Source of the DNA: Candidatus Saganbacteria bacterium
GTDB taxonomy: Bacteria > Margulisbacteria > WOR-1 > XYC2-FULL-46-14 > XYC2-FULL-37-10
DNA: 64,000 nt
Assembly: GCA_016223245.1 (NCBI GenBank)
Contig: JACRPL010000007.1
Coordinates: 1 to 64,000, forward strand
Direction of reading: 5' to 3'
In this document: piece by piece, positions 51,545-60,967 of the stretch
Numbering within the stretch: position 1 is the stretch's first letter
How the letters are laid out: every line of letters starts with the position of its first letter
Translations under genes and position numbers: made by a program
The notes under the pieces: model-generated
What the model was told of the DNA's origin: nothing
The model's input: only the letters and a program-made list of their open reading frames with translations
Database searches by the model: none

Positions 51545-52501
51545 TTATCTCATCAATATAGAATTGATTATGCCGTAAATGATCCCTGCGGCCGCGGAAA
51601 GAATGATCACAATCAAGAGGAAGAAGCTCCTCTTCCGCTCTTCTTTGATGATTTGCACCTCTTTTTCTTTGGGATGGGGAGTGTTTTCAAGCTCGATTAG
51701 CGGGAAATCAAAAGCGCCATGATCTTCGATTATTGATTTATGCTTGATGCTCTCTCCAAGTTCATTGATATTTTTGAATCTCAATAAGGGGTCGACTTGA
51801 AGGCATTTTGCCATGATCTCTTGGAGGTGCCTTGGCGCGCTGTCAATCCGCTTATATCTGGAATAGAACCTGTCGACAGGATTTGCGTAAGGGCTTTTTC
51901 CCCCGAGGAGCTTGTAGAGTATTACACCGAGCGAGAATATATCGGATAATGTTGTTGCCCGGCCTCCCGCCAATTCTTCGGGGGACAGGTTGTCGTCATT
52001 GAGCAGGATGGCCGCGGCTTTTTGAGGGATCGCTTCTTTGACCTCCCCTTCGATAACAAAATCGGCAAGCTTAACGCCGTCCTTATTTATGAATATATTC
52101 GTCGCTTTTAGCGCTCCATGTACAATGCCTTTGCTGTGCGAAGCAAAAAGGCCTTCACAAATTTCAAGCAGGATTTTCTCAATATCTGAAATTTCGAGGC
52201 GGTTAGTTTTCGAATATTCCTCAAGGTTTTGAGCTTTAATGTACGGCCTCACGAAATAAAATCCCTGCCATCCGTAATCCCCGTCAAGGAGCGGCACGAT
52301 CCGGGCGCCTGAAAACTCCTGGAGCAATTTAACTTTCTGCTTCATAGTTTTAATAAGCGATGAATTAAGCGTCCCGCGCTTGTAGATCTTTATGATCACC
52401 GGCTGTTCTCCCGAAAGCGTTGTTCCATTATATGTAAGAGAGTACGGGTTTTCGCTTAATTTCTTGCCAGTTTTGAACCTGCTTTTGAGGAACTTGTCCA
52501 T
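51545..52501 (-). CDS. Ser/Thr kinase-like protein with degenerate catalytic loop and C-terminal membrane anchor
   Basis: 318 residues. Kinase fold: VIIKIYKRG (lysine of VAIK), SHSKGIVHGALKATNIFI, where the catalytic HRD Asp is Ala (HGA), and LADFVIEG, where DFG is DFV (metal Asp kept). SDIFSLGVILYKLLGGKSPY and DPLLRFKNINEL complete the C-lobe. A C-terminal membrane helix (FFLLIVIILSAAAGIIYGII) anchors it. Loss of the HRD Asp implies a pseudokinase. TATAAT with extended TG (52514-52509) is 7 nt before the ATG. Confidence 0.85.
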   Translation of the reverse strand: MDKFLKSRFKTGKKLSENPYSLTYNGTTLSGEQPVIIKIYKRGTLNSSLIKTMKQKVKLLQEFSGARIVPLLDGDYGWQGFYFVRPYIKAQNLEEYSKTNRLEISDIEKILLEICEGLFASHSKGIVHGALKATNIFINKDGVKLADFVIEGEVKEAIPQKAAAILLNDDNLSPEELAGGRATTLSDIFSLGVILYKLLGGKSPYANPVDRFYSRYKRIDSAPRHLQEIMAKCLQVDPLLRFKNINELGESIKHKSIIEDHGAFDFPLIELENTPHPKEKEVQIIKEERKRSFFLLIVIILSAAAGIIYGIINSILMR

Positions 52502-52582
52502 TGCCCAAATTATATCATAATAATAAAGTGAAATTATTTTATAAAGCGCACGAAAGACTATTGTAAGAAAGAAAGGGGAAAA

Positions 52583-54331
52583 ATGGACATATCGAGAATC
52601 CCAAGCGCCAGACGATTCCTATTGAGGGGGACTGCATTGGCGGGCAATGCCGCATATAGGGCGGCAAGTTTGGTTTGGGGACTTCAGATAAGAAAAGCTG
52701 TAAATCTCCACCCAAATTCGTTTGTTCCTTCGCCGGATAGCGTTGAGGCGCAATCCCTGCACCGCATCGGTCCAATGCTCCAGCATGTCATAAAAGAAAT
52801 GACAGGCGCGGAAATCCAGATCGCTGAAATCAGGCGAGTGCTTATTGAAGGCGCAAAAAAAGGCCTCTTGCATAATTTTGGTGAAAGAGTTTTTATTAAT
52901 GAACACAGGGCAGGGGATCTTCTTGCCGCGCTTAAAGTTGATGTCGGCCGCGAAGCGGAGTTCAAAGATCTAGCAAGAAAACATTATCTATTAAGGGATT
53001 ATTTTTTGGGCGAACAAGCGGGCGGTTATTTTGCAAGCAATTTAAGGGAGCTTCCCCGTGGATATTACAGCGACAGGAGTTATGCCGTCCCAACCCGCGA
53101 CGGAAAAACCCTAAAGTTTCAAAGAGTGATAAACCAGGACAGGGTAAAAACAAACGATGGCAGTCCATCCATACTTTTGCTGCCGGGAATCGCCTGCAAT
53201 CACAGGATTTTCAACTTAAGCGATTCGGATTCCCTTGCAATGGACCTGGCGGACCTGAAAAATTGGGTCTACCTTTTTGATCCGCGCGGGCTTGGTGAAA
53301 ACAAGGGAGCCTTCGATCCGCACTGTTTTATTGATACCATTGCGCGAAATGATTTGCCGGCAGTTTGCGAATTCATTTCTAAAAGGCCGAATCCCCAAAA
53401 ACCTGTGATCCTTATCGGCCACAGCATGGGCGGGCTCATTGCCGAATTTATGCTTGTAAGGCGCGCGTACAAATTGCAGGAAGTTCTTTCAAAGATCGTT
53501 CTTCCAGGAGAAAACTCTTTTAACATCAGAGGAAAGGCCAGGCCTGAAATTGAAAGATATCTCGATAATGTCGAATCGATCTGTGAAAGAGATGGGCTTG
53601 ACCACGATCTGCCGGCTTTGATCGCGGAAGCGAGGGAGCATCTTTCTGTATTAAGATCGGTCAAGGGACTTATTACTCTTGGATCGCCAAAAATATTCGA
53701 CAAGAATTCCCATCCTCTTTATCCCCTTCTTCTAATGCTGAATATTATTATGCCGCTTCTTGGCCAGGAAGAAGTCCCTGTCGACATTGTAAAGCAATTA
53801 GTAAGGGTCTTTCCGCAGATTTCGCTTGGGGCGCGTCTGCTTATCAATGCTGAAAATTTTGATGATCCAAACGGGTTCCTTGCTAAATTTATAAAAGACG
53901 GGTGCGACAGCTTTCCCCTTGGCGTTGGTCTGCAATTCTTGAAAGCGATCTATTCTGGGAAAAGCGTCAGAGGAATGGGAAAAAGCAAATATGACTATGC
54001 CATGAATATCGATTTGCTCCCGGTTGACATCCCGATCTATCAAATCGTTGGGGCAGATGATGTCTTATGCCCGCCCTTTGCGCTGTCGTTCATTGATCCT
54101 CAAATGAATGATAATAAAAACCTGAATTTATCAGCCTATCCCCAATATTCCCATGCTGAAAAACGAGTTTATCGGATCTCGAAACGAGGCGATATCCCAG
54201 CAATTGGGCCAAACCCAAATAGAGCGATGGGTTTTGTGGTGGATGGCGTAGGGCATATCGACCTGCTTTTTGGAAAAAGATATGAAGAACTGATCAAGCC
54301 GCTACTCATGAGGCTTGTGGCGACCATATAA
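52583..54331 (+). CDS. Alpha/beta hydrolase with long N-terminal region
   Basis: 582 residues. C-terminal two thirds is a lipase-type alpha/beta hydrolase: LLLPGIACNHRIF, FDPRGLGE, nucleophile elbow GHSMGG (about 277-282), Asp in PIYQIVGADDVLCPP, His in VDGVGHIDLLFG. The N-terminal 180 residues (EIRRVLIEGAKKGLL) are unrecognised; there is no signal peptide. Ribosome-binding site GAAAGGGG. Likely an esterase or lipase of intracellular lipids; substrate unknown. Confidence 0.85.
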   Translation: MDISRIPSARRFLLRGTALAGNAAYRAASLVWGLQIRKAVNLHPNSFVPSPDSVEAQSLHRIGPMLQHVIKEMTGAEIQIAEIRRVLIEGAKKGLLHNFGERVFINEHRAGDLLAALKVDVGREAEFKDLARKHYLLRDYFLGEQAGGYFASNLRELPRGYYSDRSYAVPTRDGKTLKFQRVINQDRVKTNDGSPSILLLPGIACNHRIFNLSDSDSLAMDLADLKNWVYLFDPRGLGENKGAFDPHCFIDTIARNDLPAVCEFISKRPNPQKPVILIGHSMGGLIAEFMLVRRAYKLQEVLSKIVLPGENSFNIRGKARPEIERYLDNVESICERDGLDHDLPALIAEAREHLSVLRSVKGLITLGSPKIFDKNSHPLYPLLLMLNIIMPLLGQEEVPVDIVKQLVRVFPQISLGARLLINAENFDDPNGFLAKFIKDGCDSFPLGVGLQFLKAIYSGKSVRGMGKSKYDYAMNIDLLPVDIPIYQIVGADDVLCPPFALSFIDPQMNDNKNLNLSAYPQYSHAEKRVYRISKRGDIPAIGPNPNRAMGFVVDGVGHIDLLFGKRYEELIKPLLMRLVATI

Positions 54332-54389
54332 TCGTGAGTTGAAAAGTGAAATTCGTGAGTTAATTAGACGATAAATATACAGGACAGAG

Positions 54390-54421
54390 TATCAGGTTAT
54401 CAGGGAATCGGGATATCTGGG
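54390..54421 (+). repeat. Octanucleotide repeat (ATCAGG family), four units
   Basis: TATCAGGT, TATCAGGG, AATCGGGA, TATCTGGG. It lies between the hydrolase and the small ORF at 54431. Similar in period and core (A-TCAGG) to the minus-strand reading AACAGG of the 3387-3450 repeat. Confidence 0.75.
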
Positions 54422-54430
54422 GAAATTAAA

Positions 54431-54616
54431 ATGGACACAACAGATAAACATTTTGATAAATACAGCATAGGCAACAAAACCTACACGAAGCCTGTCGACC
54501 TTGGGCCAAAAGCATGGGGAAGGATCCAGGAAAGCAATCCCGGTCGTTTCGTGGATATCTTGTCGGGTAAATTTTCGGAAAAATTACCAGAGAAAAAAGT
54601 TAACATTAACAAATAG
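54431..54616 (+). CDS. Small uncharacterised protein (61 aa)
   Basis: 61 residues, Lys/Asp/Ser-rich, hydrophilic, no membrane segment; KPVDLGPKAWGRIQE and GRFVDILSGKFSEKLPEKK. GGGGAAA 6 nt before the ATG. No family recognised. Co-directional with the next small ORF. Confidence 0.5.
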   Translation: MDTTDKHFDKYSIGNKTYTKPVDLGPKAWGRIQESNPGRFVDILSGKFSEKLPEKKVNINK

Positions 54617-54627
54617 GGGCGAGTTTT

Positions 54628-54837
54628 GTGGATAAGACACAAAAAGTAATTGAATATATCAATCATCATCTTATGGCTGATTATCTCCAGAAGCTTGTTA
54701 ATGTCAAAATGGGGAAAATAACTTTATTTTCCGTAATGCCATTCACTGGCGCGCCAAATGTATCCGATCCGCATTATTATATAAAGATATTAAACCCTGA
54801 ATTAGTGGCCGAACTCCTAAAGAAAGACCTGAATTAG
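54628..54837 (+). CDS. Small uncharacterised protein (69 aa)
   Basis: 69 residues from a GTG with GGGGCG upstream. Predicted helical N-terminus (DKTQKVIEYINHHLMADYLQKL) then beta/turn segments (FSVMPFTGAPNV) ending in ELVAELLKKDLN. No family recognised. Overlaps nadK by 4 nt at its end. Confidence 0.5.
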   Translation: MDKTQKVIEYINHHLMADYLQKLVNVKMGKITLFSVMPFTGAPNVSDPHYYIKILNPELVAELLKKDLN

Positions 54838-55625
54838 CCCCAACCGAGCTTTTTGCGAAGCAATCCCCATAGATCATATTCTTTAAAGCGGATGAACTTT
54901 GTTTTTTCATTTGCTATTTCAATTGTAACTTTGTCGTCAAGATTTAATACTGAAATTTCTTGCCCGTCGGTCGTCAAAAGAACCTCGTCGCCTTTTAATA
55001 TTTCAATAGTACATTTTTTCTCAAGAATAATCGACCTGTTGGCCGCCCTGTGCGGGCAGATCGGCGACAGCACATAAGCTTTTACAAAAGACGGAAGTAT
55101 CGGCCCCATTACGGCAAAGTTGTAAGCAGTTGATCCTGTCGGGGTTGCGGCTATAAGCCCGTCTGAAATATAATCCGCAAGATGCTCATTCCCAAGGCTC
55201 GCGCGTAATTTTATGGTCCTGGATATTTCCTTCCTGCAGATGACGGCATCGTTTAGGGCCAACAATTCCTTAACGACTTTATTTTTGCGGATAACCGAAG
55301 CTTTGAGCATCAGCCTTTCATCTATTATAAATTTTTTATTCTTAACCTTGGCAAGCGCTTCGCTTATTTCGTCCAGAGAGATCTCGGATAGCATTCCAAG
55401 CCCGCCCAAATGGACGGGCAAGATCGGGATATTATTTTTGCATGCAAACCGAGCGGCGCGAAGGATCGTCCCGTCGCCGCCAAGGGTTAAAATGAGATCA
55501 ACCTTGTCCATATTATTTTGCGAGGTCGTAACTTTAAATAAATGGAAAAAGTCTTTTGCAAGCTTTGCGGCCGTTCCCGCGATAAGGTCATCCTCTAATT
55601 TATATATTATCCCTAATTTCTTCAT
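54834..55625 (-). CDS. nadK: NAD kinase
   Basis: 263 residues. LTLGGDGTILRAAR carries the GGDGT motif; PVHLGGLGMLSEI, NEHLADYISDGLIAATPTGSTAYN and LTTDGQE follow. Makes NADP, the expected cosubstrate of the group 3b hydrogenase. One base separates it from the membrane protein gene upstream. Confidence 0.97.
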   Translation of the reverse strand: MKKLGIIYKLEDDLIAGTAAKLAKDFFHLFKVTTSQNNMDKVDLILTLGGDGTILRAARFACKNNIPILPVHLGGLGMLSEISLDEISEALAKVKNKKFIIDERLMLKASVIRKNKVVKELLALNDAVICRKEISRTIKLRASLGNEHLADYISDGLIAATPTGSTAYNFAVMGPILPSFVKAYVLSPICPHRAANRSIILEKKCTIEILKGDEVLLTTDGQEISVLNLDDKVTIEIANEKTKFIRFKEYDLWGLLRKKLGWG

Positions 55626-55627
55626 GT

Positions 55628-56143
55628 TTAAAACAGCTTCAGCTGGGCCATCAATGCGATGATAGCTCCAACAGCCAATATAATAGATAATACGACCAAT
55701 ATTGTAAAGAATGTTTCTTTTTCGGGTTTTGGGAATTCAAAATCAATTTCATGAAGTTCACGCCGGTTCAGGCCCAAAAGCAGAAGGGCGTGCAAAGGAT
55801 AGGCTTTTTTGAGTTCTATGAATTTTCTATAGGAAATCGGGTCCATTACGTCAACGTCGGCTTGTGAGACGACCTTTACGATATATTTTTTGTTGAGCTT
55901 TTCCGCTTCAAAATCCGCGGATATTTTTCCCAGATGGGTCTTCCCGTCGATAATTACAACCAAAGGGGCGGATTTTTGTCTGCTTAATATGGAAAATCCG
56001 TTCTTTTGGAGAAAACCCTCCGCATCGGACTCGTTAAAATCGGGTATGAACTTCGGGTTCCTGTCAAATATCAGTCTATATAGGGCCAAGAATATCAATA
56101 AGCCTAAAATGATGCCGAGAAGCAAAATAATCGAGTATATCAA
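55628..56143 (-). CDS. Uncharacterised protein with two membrane segments
   Basis: 171 residues. N-terminal (YSIILLLGIILGLLIFLALY) and C-terminal (FFTILVVLSIILAVGAIIALMAQL) membrane helices flank a soluble middle (DFNESDAEGFLQKNGF, IDGKTHLGKISADFEAEK). No family recognised. ATGA overlap with galT. Confidence 0.7.
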   Translation of the reverse strand: MIYSIILLLGIILGLLIFLALYRLIFDRNPKFIPDFNESDAEGFLQKNGFSILSRQKSAPLVVIIDGKTHLGKISADFEAEKLNKKYIVKVVSQADVDVMDPISYRKFIELKKAYPLHALLLLGLNRRELHEIDFEFPKPEKETFFTILVVLSIILAVGAIIALMAQLKLF

Positions 56144-57153
56144 TTTGGCGTATCTCTCAAGAACTTGGCGGCTTCTTCCGGAATTACGGTATTTATGTAT
56201 ATCCCCGAACCAAGCTCAAACCCTGCGACAGCGGAGACCCTGGGGAGTATCTGGATGTGCCAATGGTAGAATTCCACATCCTTTTCGTGGCAGGGAGACG
56301 AGTGGATGACATAATTGTAATCGGGATTTTTTAGCGAATGATAAATTTTCCCCAAAGTCTGTTTTGTAATGAAGGCCAGCTCTTTGGAGTGTTCGGGCGT
56401 TATCGACTCAAAAGAGGAGCTATGTTTTTTTTGCAATACCCAAGTTTCAAAGGGCGAACGCGAAGCGTAAGGCTCGAATGCGACAAAATTATCGGTTTCC
56501 ATTACTATCCGGTCTTTCATCGCGAGTTCTTTTTTTATCATGACGCAATAGACGCATTCCCCGTTATCGTCGAAATAGCGCATAGCTTCCTCGAGCTTAT
56601 GGCGGATATGCTGGGGAGTTATAGGGCTCGCAATTATTTGCGAATGCGGATGCCTGACCGATGTCCCGGCCGCGGCGCCATGGTTCTTAAAGACCATGAC
56701 CATTTCGAACCTGGGGTCTTGGCTTAATGTAATATATCTTTCCCTGTAAGCGAGGAATATTTCTTCGACTTGTTTTTGGTCCATCTGGGCGATAGATTCG
56801 TTATGTCTTGGGTTTTCGATCAGGACTTCATGCTCGCCAATGCCGTTCATAAAACGGAAATAATTGTCCAGTTTTTGCCTATGAAGGTTCCCTTGCGGGA
56901 CCAATGCCGGATACCTGTTCGGGATGATCCTGATCCACCATCCGGGAGAATTGGGTTTCGTACCGAACGTCCTGTATGACAGGATCTCGGGCGGCGTCTG
57001 GGTTTCGTTCCATTCGCAAAATGGGCAGTCATGAACTTGCTTTGCCACTTCAACGGGGGCAACTACCGGGGCAAAATCTTCGGGGCGTTTTGCTCGCTCG
57101 GTCGCGATTATGACCCATTCTTTTGTCGCGGGATTTTGCCTAAGCTCTGGCAT
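56140..57153 (-). CDS. galT: Galactose-1-phosphate uridylyltransferase
   Basis: 337 residues. Zinc site CPFCEWNE, RIIPNRYPAL, catalytic HPHSQIIASP (His-Pro-His), HWHIQILPR. Interconverts UDP-glucose/galactose-1-phosphate; in such genomes it may act in sugar recycling or ADP-glucose phosphorylation. TAGAAT (57165-57160) is 6 nt before the ATG: leaderless. Confidence 0.95.
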   Translation of the reverse strand: MPELRQNPATKEWVIIATERAKRPEDFAPVVAPVEVAKQVHDCPFCEWNETQTPPEILSYRTFGTKPNSPGWWIRIIPNRYPALVPQGNLHRQKLDNYFRFMNGIGEHEVLIENPRHNESIAQMDQKQVEEIFLAYRERYITLSQDPRFEMVMVFKNHGAAAGTSVRHPHSQIIASPITPQHIRHKLEEAMRYFDDNGECVYCVMIKKELAMKDRIVMETDNFVAFEPYASRSPFETWVLQKKHSSSFESITPEHSKELAFITKQTLGKIYHSLKNPDYNYVIHSSPCHEKDVEFYHWHIQILPRVSAVAGFELGSGIYINTVIPEEAAKFLRDTPN

Positions 57154-57199
57154 GCCCTGATTCTAGCATAACTTGAGGCCGTGTGGTAGAATATTTACA

Positions 57200-59308
57200 G
57201 TGAAAAAGCTCGTTTTTCTATTCTTCCTCATCATTATATTTTTCCAAGCAGGGTTTGCAGAAAGCAAGCCTGATCTGGCGATGGGTTTCCAATATCTGAA
57301 CGACAAGCAATACGCGAAAGCGGAAACTTCATTTTCAAACGCGCTCTCGTCCGAAGCTCTTTTGCAGGAATATGCTTTGTACGGGCTCGCGCAATCCCAA
57401 TATCTCCAGGCAAATTACGCGTCGGCCGCCTCGAATTTTTCAAGATTTTTGGACGACCATAACGACAGCATTCTGCTTGAGAACGGGGGATATTATCTTA
57501 TTTTAAGCTATTCAAATGCCAATATGACCGACGAAGCTTTATCCTCGGCCGACGAGTATTTGAAAAATTACCCCGACGGCAAATACGCCGCATATATCGC
57601 TTTCAAAAAAGGCGAGATACTGCAAACCGAAGACGATTTTCGCAATGCCTTCCGTGCGTGGAACGAGGTAGACCTTTTTTATCCATTAAGCTCGTACGCG
57701 AAATTGGCGCGAATAAACATGAAATCTATCGCTGAAGTCCATAGGTCATTAAAATATCATCCAAACCCGAAGATCCTCTTTGCAAAAGGTGAAGATGCTT
57801 TTAACAGAAACGATTTTGATACGGCTTCCGCCATATTCAACCGCTTGGCGCGGGAGTTCCCTAAGCATAAACTGACCGCGAAAGCTTTTTTAATGCTTGG
57901 CCGCGCTGAAATGGAAAAAGGGAGCGATGATTCCTCTATAAAAGATATCGAGAAAAGCTATGAAATGTCGGATACGACGCAGCAAGGCAAAAGCCTTTAT
58001 TACCTTGGCCGCGCGAACGCGAGGCGCGGAAGATACGAAAGAGCCGCAAATATAATGTATAAAGCCGCAACGAGATATCCTCGTTCGGAATATGCCGACA
58101 GCGCGCTTTATTATCTTGGATTTTATTTTGAAAAGCTTGATATGGGCGATTCCGCACTTTGGGCATATATGACCCTGATCAATAATTACCAAAAGAGCTA
58201 TTTTATAGACGACGCCATATTAAAAGCAGGCCGCCTGTATTATGTTAAAGGCGATTATAAGGCATCTCATGATATTTATGGCATTGCAAAAAGTTTAAGG
58301 GTCGGGTCCGAAACTCCGCAGTGCCTTTTTATGTGGGGGCTAACGGCCGAGAAATTGGGAAATATCCCGAATGCTTCCGGGATCTACTATTATTTGGCGG
58401 AAAGATTTGACCATACATATCAAGGCTATCGCGCTTTGGAAAAATTAACGAAGCTCGGATACGCGACTCCGAGGATGCAAGACGATGTTTCGCGGGCAAA
58501 AGGATCGAATGAAGCCAATATCGAGGAAGTTATGAAGGATTGGCAGGATAGTAATCCGCAGATGCTTGATTCGATGGAGGTTTCGAATAGGATAAATAAA
58601 TATGAACGGCTTGCCGATATGGGGCTTGAAGATTTTGCGTATCAGGAAGTCAGGCAGCTTCTTTCTAAAACAGACGACGGGCAAAAAGAATCCGCCCAAA
58701 TGACCTTGGGCAGGGTCATGCAGAGGTCCGGAGAATATGCTCGGCCTATAAGTTTGGTCGAAGGCGGGATACGAAGCGCCGTACTTTCCGGTTCCGCATC
58801 GAAGATACCCCAAGAAAAATGGATGCTTGCATATCCCAAGGGTTTCTGGGATAAGGTACAGGAGTCGTCGAAAAAACACGGCGTTGACCCGTATCTGGCA
58901 TTGGCCGTCATCAGGGAAGAAAGCAGGTTCAACCCCAAGGCGGTATCCCGCTCCAAAGCAAGGGGGCTCATGCAAATAATGTACGGGACAGGGAAAGGCC
59001 TGGCTAAAAGCCTTAAAATTAAACCATTCAAAAAATCGACAATGTTCAATCCCGAAACGAATATCGAAATGGGAACATTATATCTTGCCGATCTGATAAG
59101 GAGCTTCAACGGAAACCAATCGCTGGCGCTTGCAGGCTATAACGGCGGGCCAAATAGGGTGAGACGTTGGTTTAATAATTGGTATAATGGGGATTATGAT
59201 AAATTGGACATTGACGAGTTTGTCCAGAACATCCCGTTATCGGAAACCAGGAAATATGTGCAGAAAGTAATGGGAAGCTATTATGAATACAAGAGGATAT
59301 ATGACTGA
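57200..59308 (+). CDS. Lytic transglycosylase with TPR-rich superhelical domain (Slt/YfhO-type)
   Basis: 702 residues from the GTG at 57200 (TAGAAT at 57187-57192 ends 7 nt before). Signal peptide ([19 protein letters not shown]), then tetratricopeptide-like repeats through about 490 ([33 protein letters not shown]), and a C-terminal SLT domain: [26 protein letters not shown] with catalytic Glu, and [13 protein letters not shown]. Cleaves peptidoglycan to anhydromuropeptides in the periplasm. Confidence 0.9.
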   Translation: MKKLVFLFFLIIIFFQAGFAESKPDLAMGFQYLNDKQYAKAETSFSNALSSEALLQEYALYGLAQSQYLQANYASAASNFSRFLDDHNDSILLENGGYYLILSYSNANMTDEALSSADEYLKNYPDGKYAAYIAFKKGEILQTEDDFRNAFRAWNEVDLFYPLSSYAKLARINMKSIAEVHRSLKYHPNPKILFAKGEDAFNRNDFDTASAIFNRLAREFPKHKLTAKAFLMLGRAEMEKGSDDSSIKDIEKSYEMSDTTQQGKSLYYLGRANARRGRYERAANIMYKAATRYPRSEYADSALYYLGFYFEKLDMGDSALWAYMTLINNYQKSYFIDDAILKAGRLYYVKGDYKASHDIYGIAKSLRVGSETPQCLFMWGLTAEKLGNIPNASGIYYYLAERFDHTYQGYRALEKLTKLGYATPRMQDDVSRAKGSNEANIEEVMKDWQDSNPQMLDSMEVSNRINKYERLADMGLEDFAYQEVRQLLSKTDDGQKESAQMTLGRVMQRSGEYARPISLVEGGIRSAVLSGSASKIPQEKWMLAYPKGFWDKVQESSKKHGVDPYLALAVIREESRFNPKAVSRSKARGLMQIMYGTGKGLAKSLKIKPFKKSTMFNPETNIEMGTLYLADLIRSFNGNQSLALAGYNGGPNRVRRWFNNWYNGDYDKLDIDEFVQNIPLSETRKYVQKVMGSYYEYKRIYD

Positions 59309-60338
59309 AGAAGTAAAGATCGTCACACTCGATAAAAGAGAGGCGGACCCGGACCTGTCGTCCATCCGCCCAAAGAAACTTGATTCGTTCATCGGGCAGA
59401 CAGCGCTAAAAGAGAATTTAAAGATCGCAATGCATGCGGCGCATAATCGCGGGGAAGCGCTTGAACATATCCTGTTTTACGGGCCTCCTGGCCTTGGGAA
59501 AACAACTTTAGCAAATATTGTCGCGGAAGAAGTCGGCGCACAAATAAAAACTACTTCGGGCCCGGCAATTGAAAGGCCGGGAGACTTGGCCGCTATTCTT
59601 ACAAATCTTAAAGAATCGGACATTCTTTTTATCGATGAGATCCATCGATTGAATCATGTAGTTGAAGAAGTCCTCTATCCTGCGATGGAAGATTTTGGCC
59701 TCGATATCGTGATAGGAAAGGGCCCTAGCGCCCGCAGTATTCGATTGGATCTTCCCAAATTTACTTTGATTGGCGCAACAACAAGAATCGGGCTTTTAAC
59801 TTCTCCTCTTCGCGACAGGTTTGGGATGATCGGGCGATTGGAATTCTACACAACCCCCGATCTTGAGCAGATAGTAACGAGAGCCGCGTCGGTTTTAAAT
59901 ATAAAGATCAAACCTGAAGGCGCGAAAGAGATAGCAAGGAGGTCTCGCGGGACCCCCCGAATCGCGAATAGGATACTTCGAAGGGTAAGAGATTTCGCCC
60001 AGGTGAAAGCCAATGGTGTTATTGACCTGAAAGTTGCCCACGAAGCGCTCGATAATTTAGGTATCGATAATTTGGGGCTCGATCTCGTCGATAGAAAACT
60101 TTTGAAAGCCTTGATCGAGAAATACGGGGGAGGGCCTGTTGGCGTCGAGACGCTTGCGGCGTCAATTTCCGAAGAACCGGATACCCTGGAAGATGTTTAC
60201 GAGCCATATCTTATGCAGATAGGCTTTATCGATCGAACGCAGAGGGGCAGGATGGCGACGGCGTCCGCTTTTGAACATTTAGGGATCAAGCCGAAAAAAC
60301 AGAATATCGAGCCCGAAAAATTATTTAGAGAGGAATAA
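59301..60338 (+). CDS. ruvB: Holliday junction DNA helicase RuvB
   Basis: 345 residues from the ATG at 59301 with AAGAGG just upstream (ATG at 59283 gives six extra residues). [13 protein letters not shown] Walker [10 protein letters not shown] Walker [19 protein letters not shown], and winged-helix [15 protein letters not shown]. Drives branch migration. Overlaps the transglycosylase gene by 8 nt. Confidence 0.97.
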   Translation: MTEEVKIVTLDKREADPDLSSIRPKKLDSFIGQTALKENLKIAMHAAHNRGEALEHILFYGPPGLGKTTLANIVAEEVGAQIKTTSGPAIERPGDLAAILTNLKESDILFIDEIHRLNHVVEEVLYPAMEDFGLDIVIGKGPSARSIRLDLPKFTLIGATTRIGLLTSPLRDRFGMIGRLEFYTTPDLEQIVTRAASVLNIKIKPEGAKEIARRSRGTPRIANRILRRVRDFAQVKANGVIDLKVAHEALDNLGIDNLGLDLVDRKLLKALIEKYGGGPVGVETLAASISEEPDTLEDVYEPYLMQIGFIDRTQRGRMATASAFEHLGIKPKKQNIEPEKLFREE

Positions 60339-60340
60339 AT

Positions 60341-60967
60341 ATGAAAAAAAGAATAGCCGAAGTTCATAGAAAGACAAAAGAGACCGATATAAAGATAAAA
60401 ATAAATATTGATGGCACGGGGAAAAGTAAAATAAAATATCCGATCCCATTTTTATCGCATATGCTCACTTTGTTTTCTAAACATGGGCTAATTGACCTGG
60501 ATCTTCTGGCGAAGGGTGACTTGGAAATCGATATGCACCATTTGATCGAAGATACAGGCCTAACATTGGGCGAAGCATTCGCTAAAGCTTTAGGTAAAAA
60601 AGAAAAGATCGAGAGATACGGACATGCGGCCGTGCCGATGGACGAATCATTGGCTAAGGTCGAAGCGGCTGTTGATATTTCAGGGAGGCCGCATTTTACT
60701 TTCAAAGCAAAATTTGAAAAAGAATTAATATATGCCGAAATCGGGAAAGATCGTGTAAAACTTGCGCTTGATTCGGAAATGCTTAGGGAATTCTTCGAGT
60801 CGTTCGTTTACAAAGCGGGAGTATCTTTGCATATCGATCTTGTACGCGGGAAAAATACCCACCATAAAATAGAAGCGATCTTTAAGGCTTTTGGAGTCGC
60901 ACTTCAAAGGGCTTGCGAAATAAATCCCAGGAAAAAAGGAATTTCATCGACTAAAGGAACTTTGTGA
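60341..60967 (+). CDS. hisB: Imidazoleglycerol-phosphate dehydratase
   Basis: 208 residues. Family motifs FLSHMLTLFSKHGLIDL, DMHHLIEDTGLTLGEA, and FKAFGVALQRAC. Histidine biosynthesis step; monofunctional (no phosphatase domain). Two bases after ruvB. Overlaps the opposing flavoprotein gene by 17 nt. Confidence 0.97.
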   Translation: MKKRIAEVHRKTKETDIKIKINIDGTGKSKIKYPIPFLSHMLTLFSKHGLIDLDLLAKGDLEIDMHHLIEDTGLTLGEAFAKALGKKEKIERYGHAAVPMDESLAKVEAAVDISGRPHFTFKAKFEKELIYAEIGKDRVKLALDSEMLREFFESFVYKAGVSLHIDLVRGKNTHHKIEAIFKAFGVALQRACEINPRKKGISSTKGTL

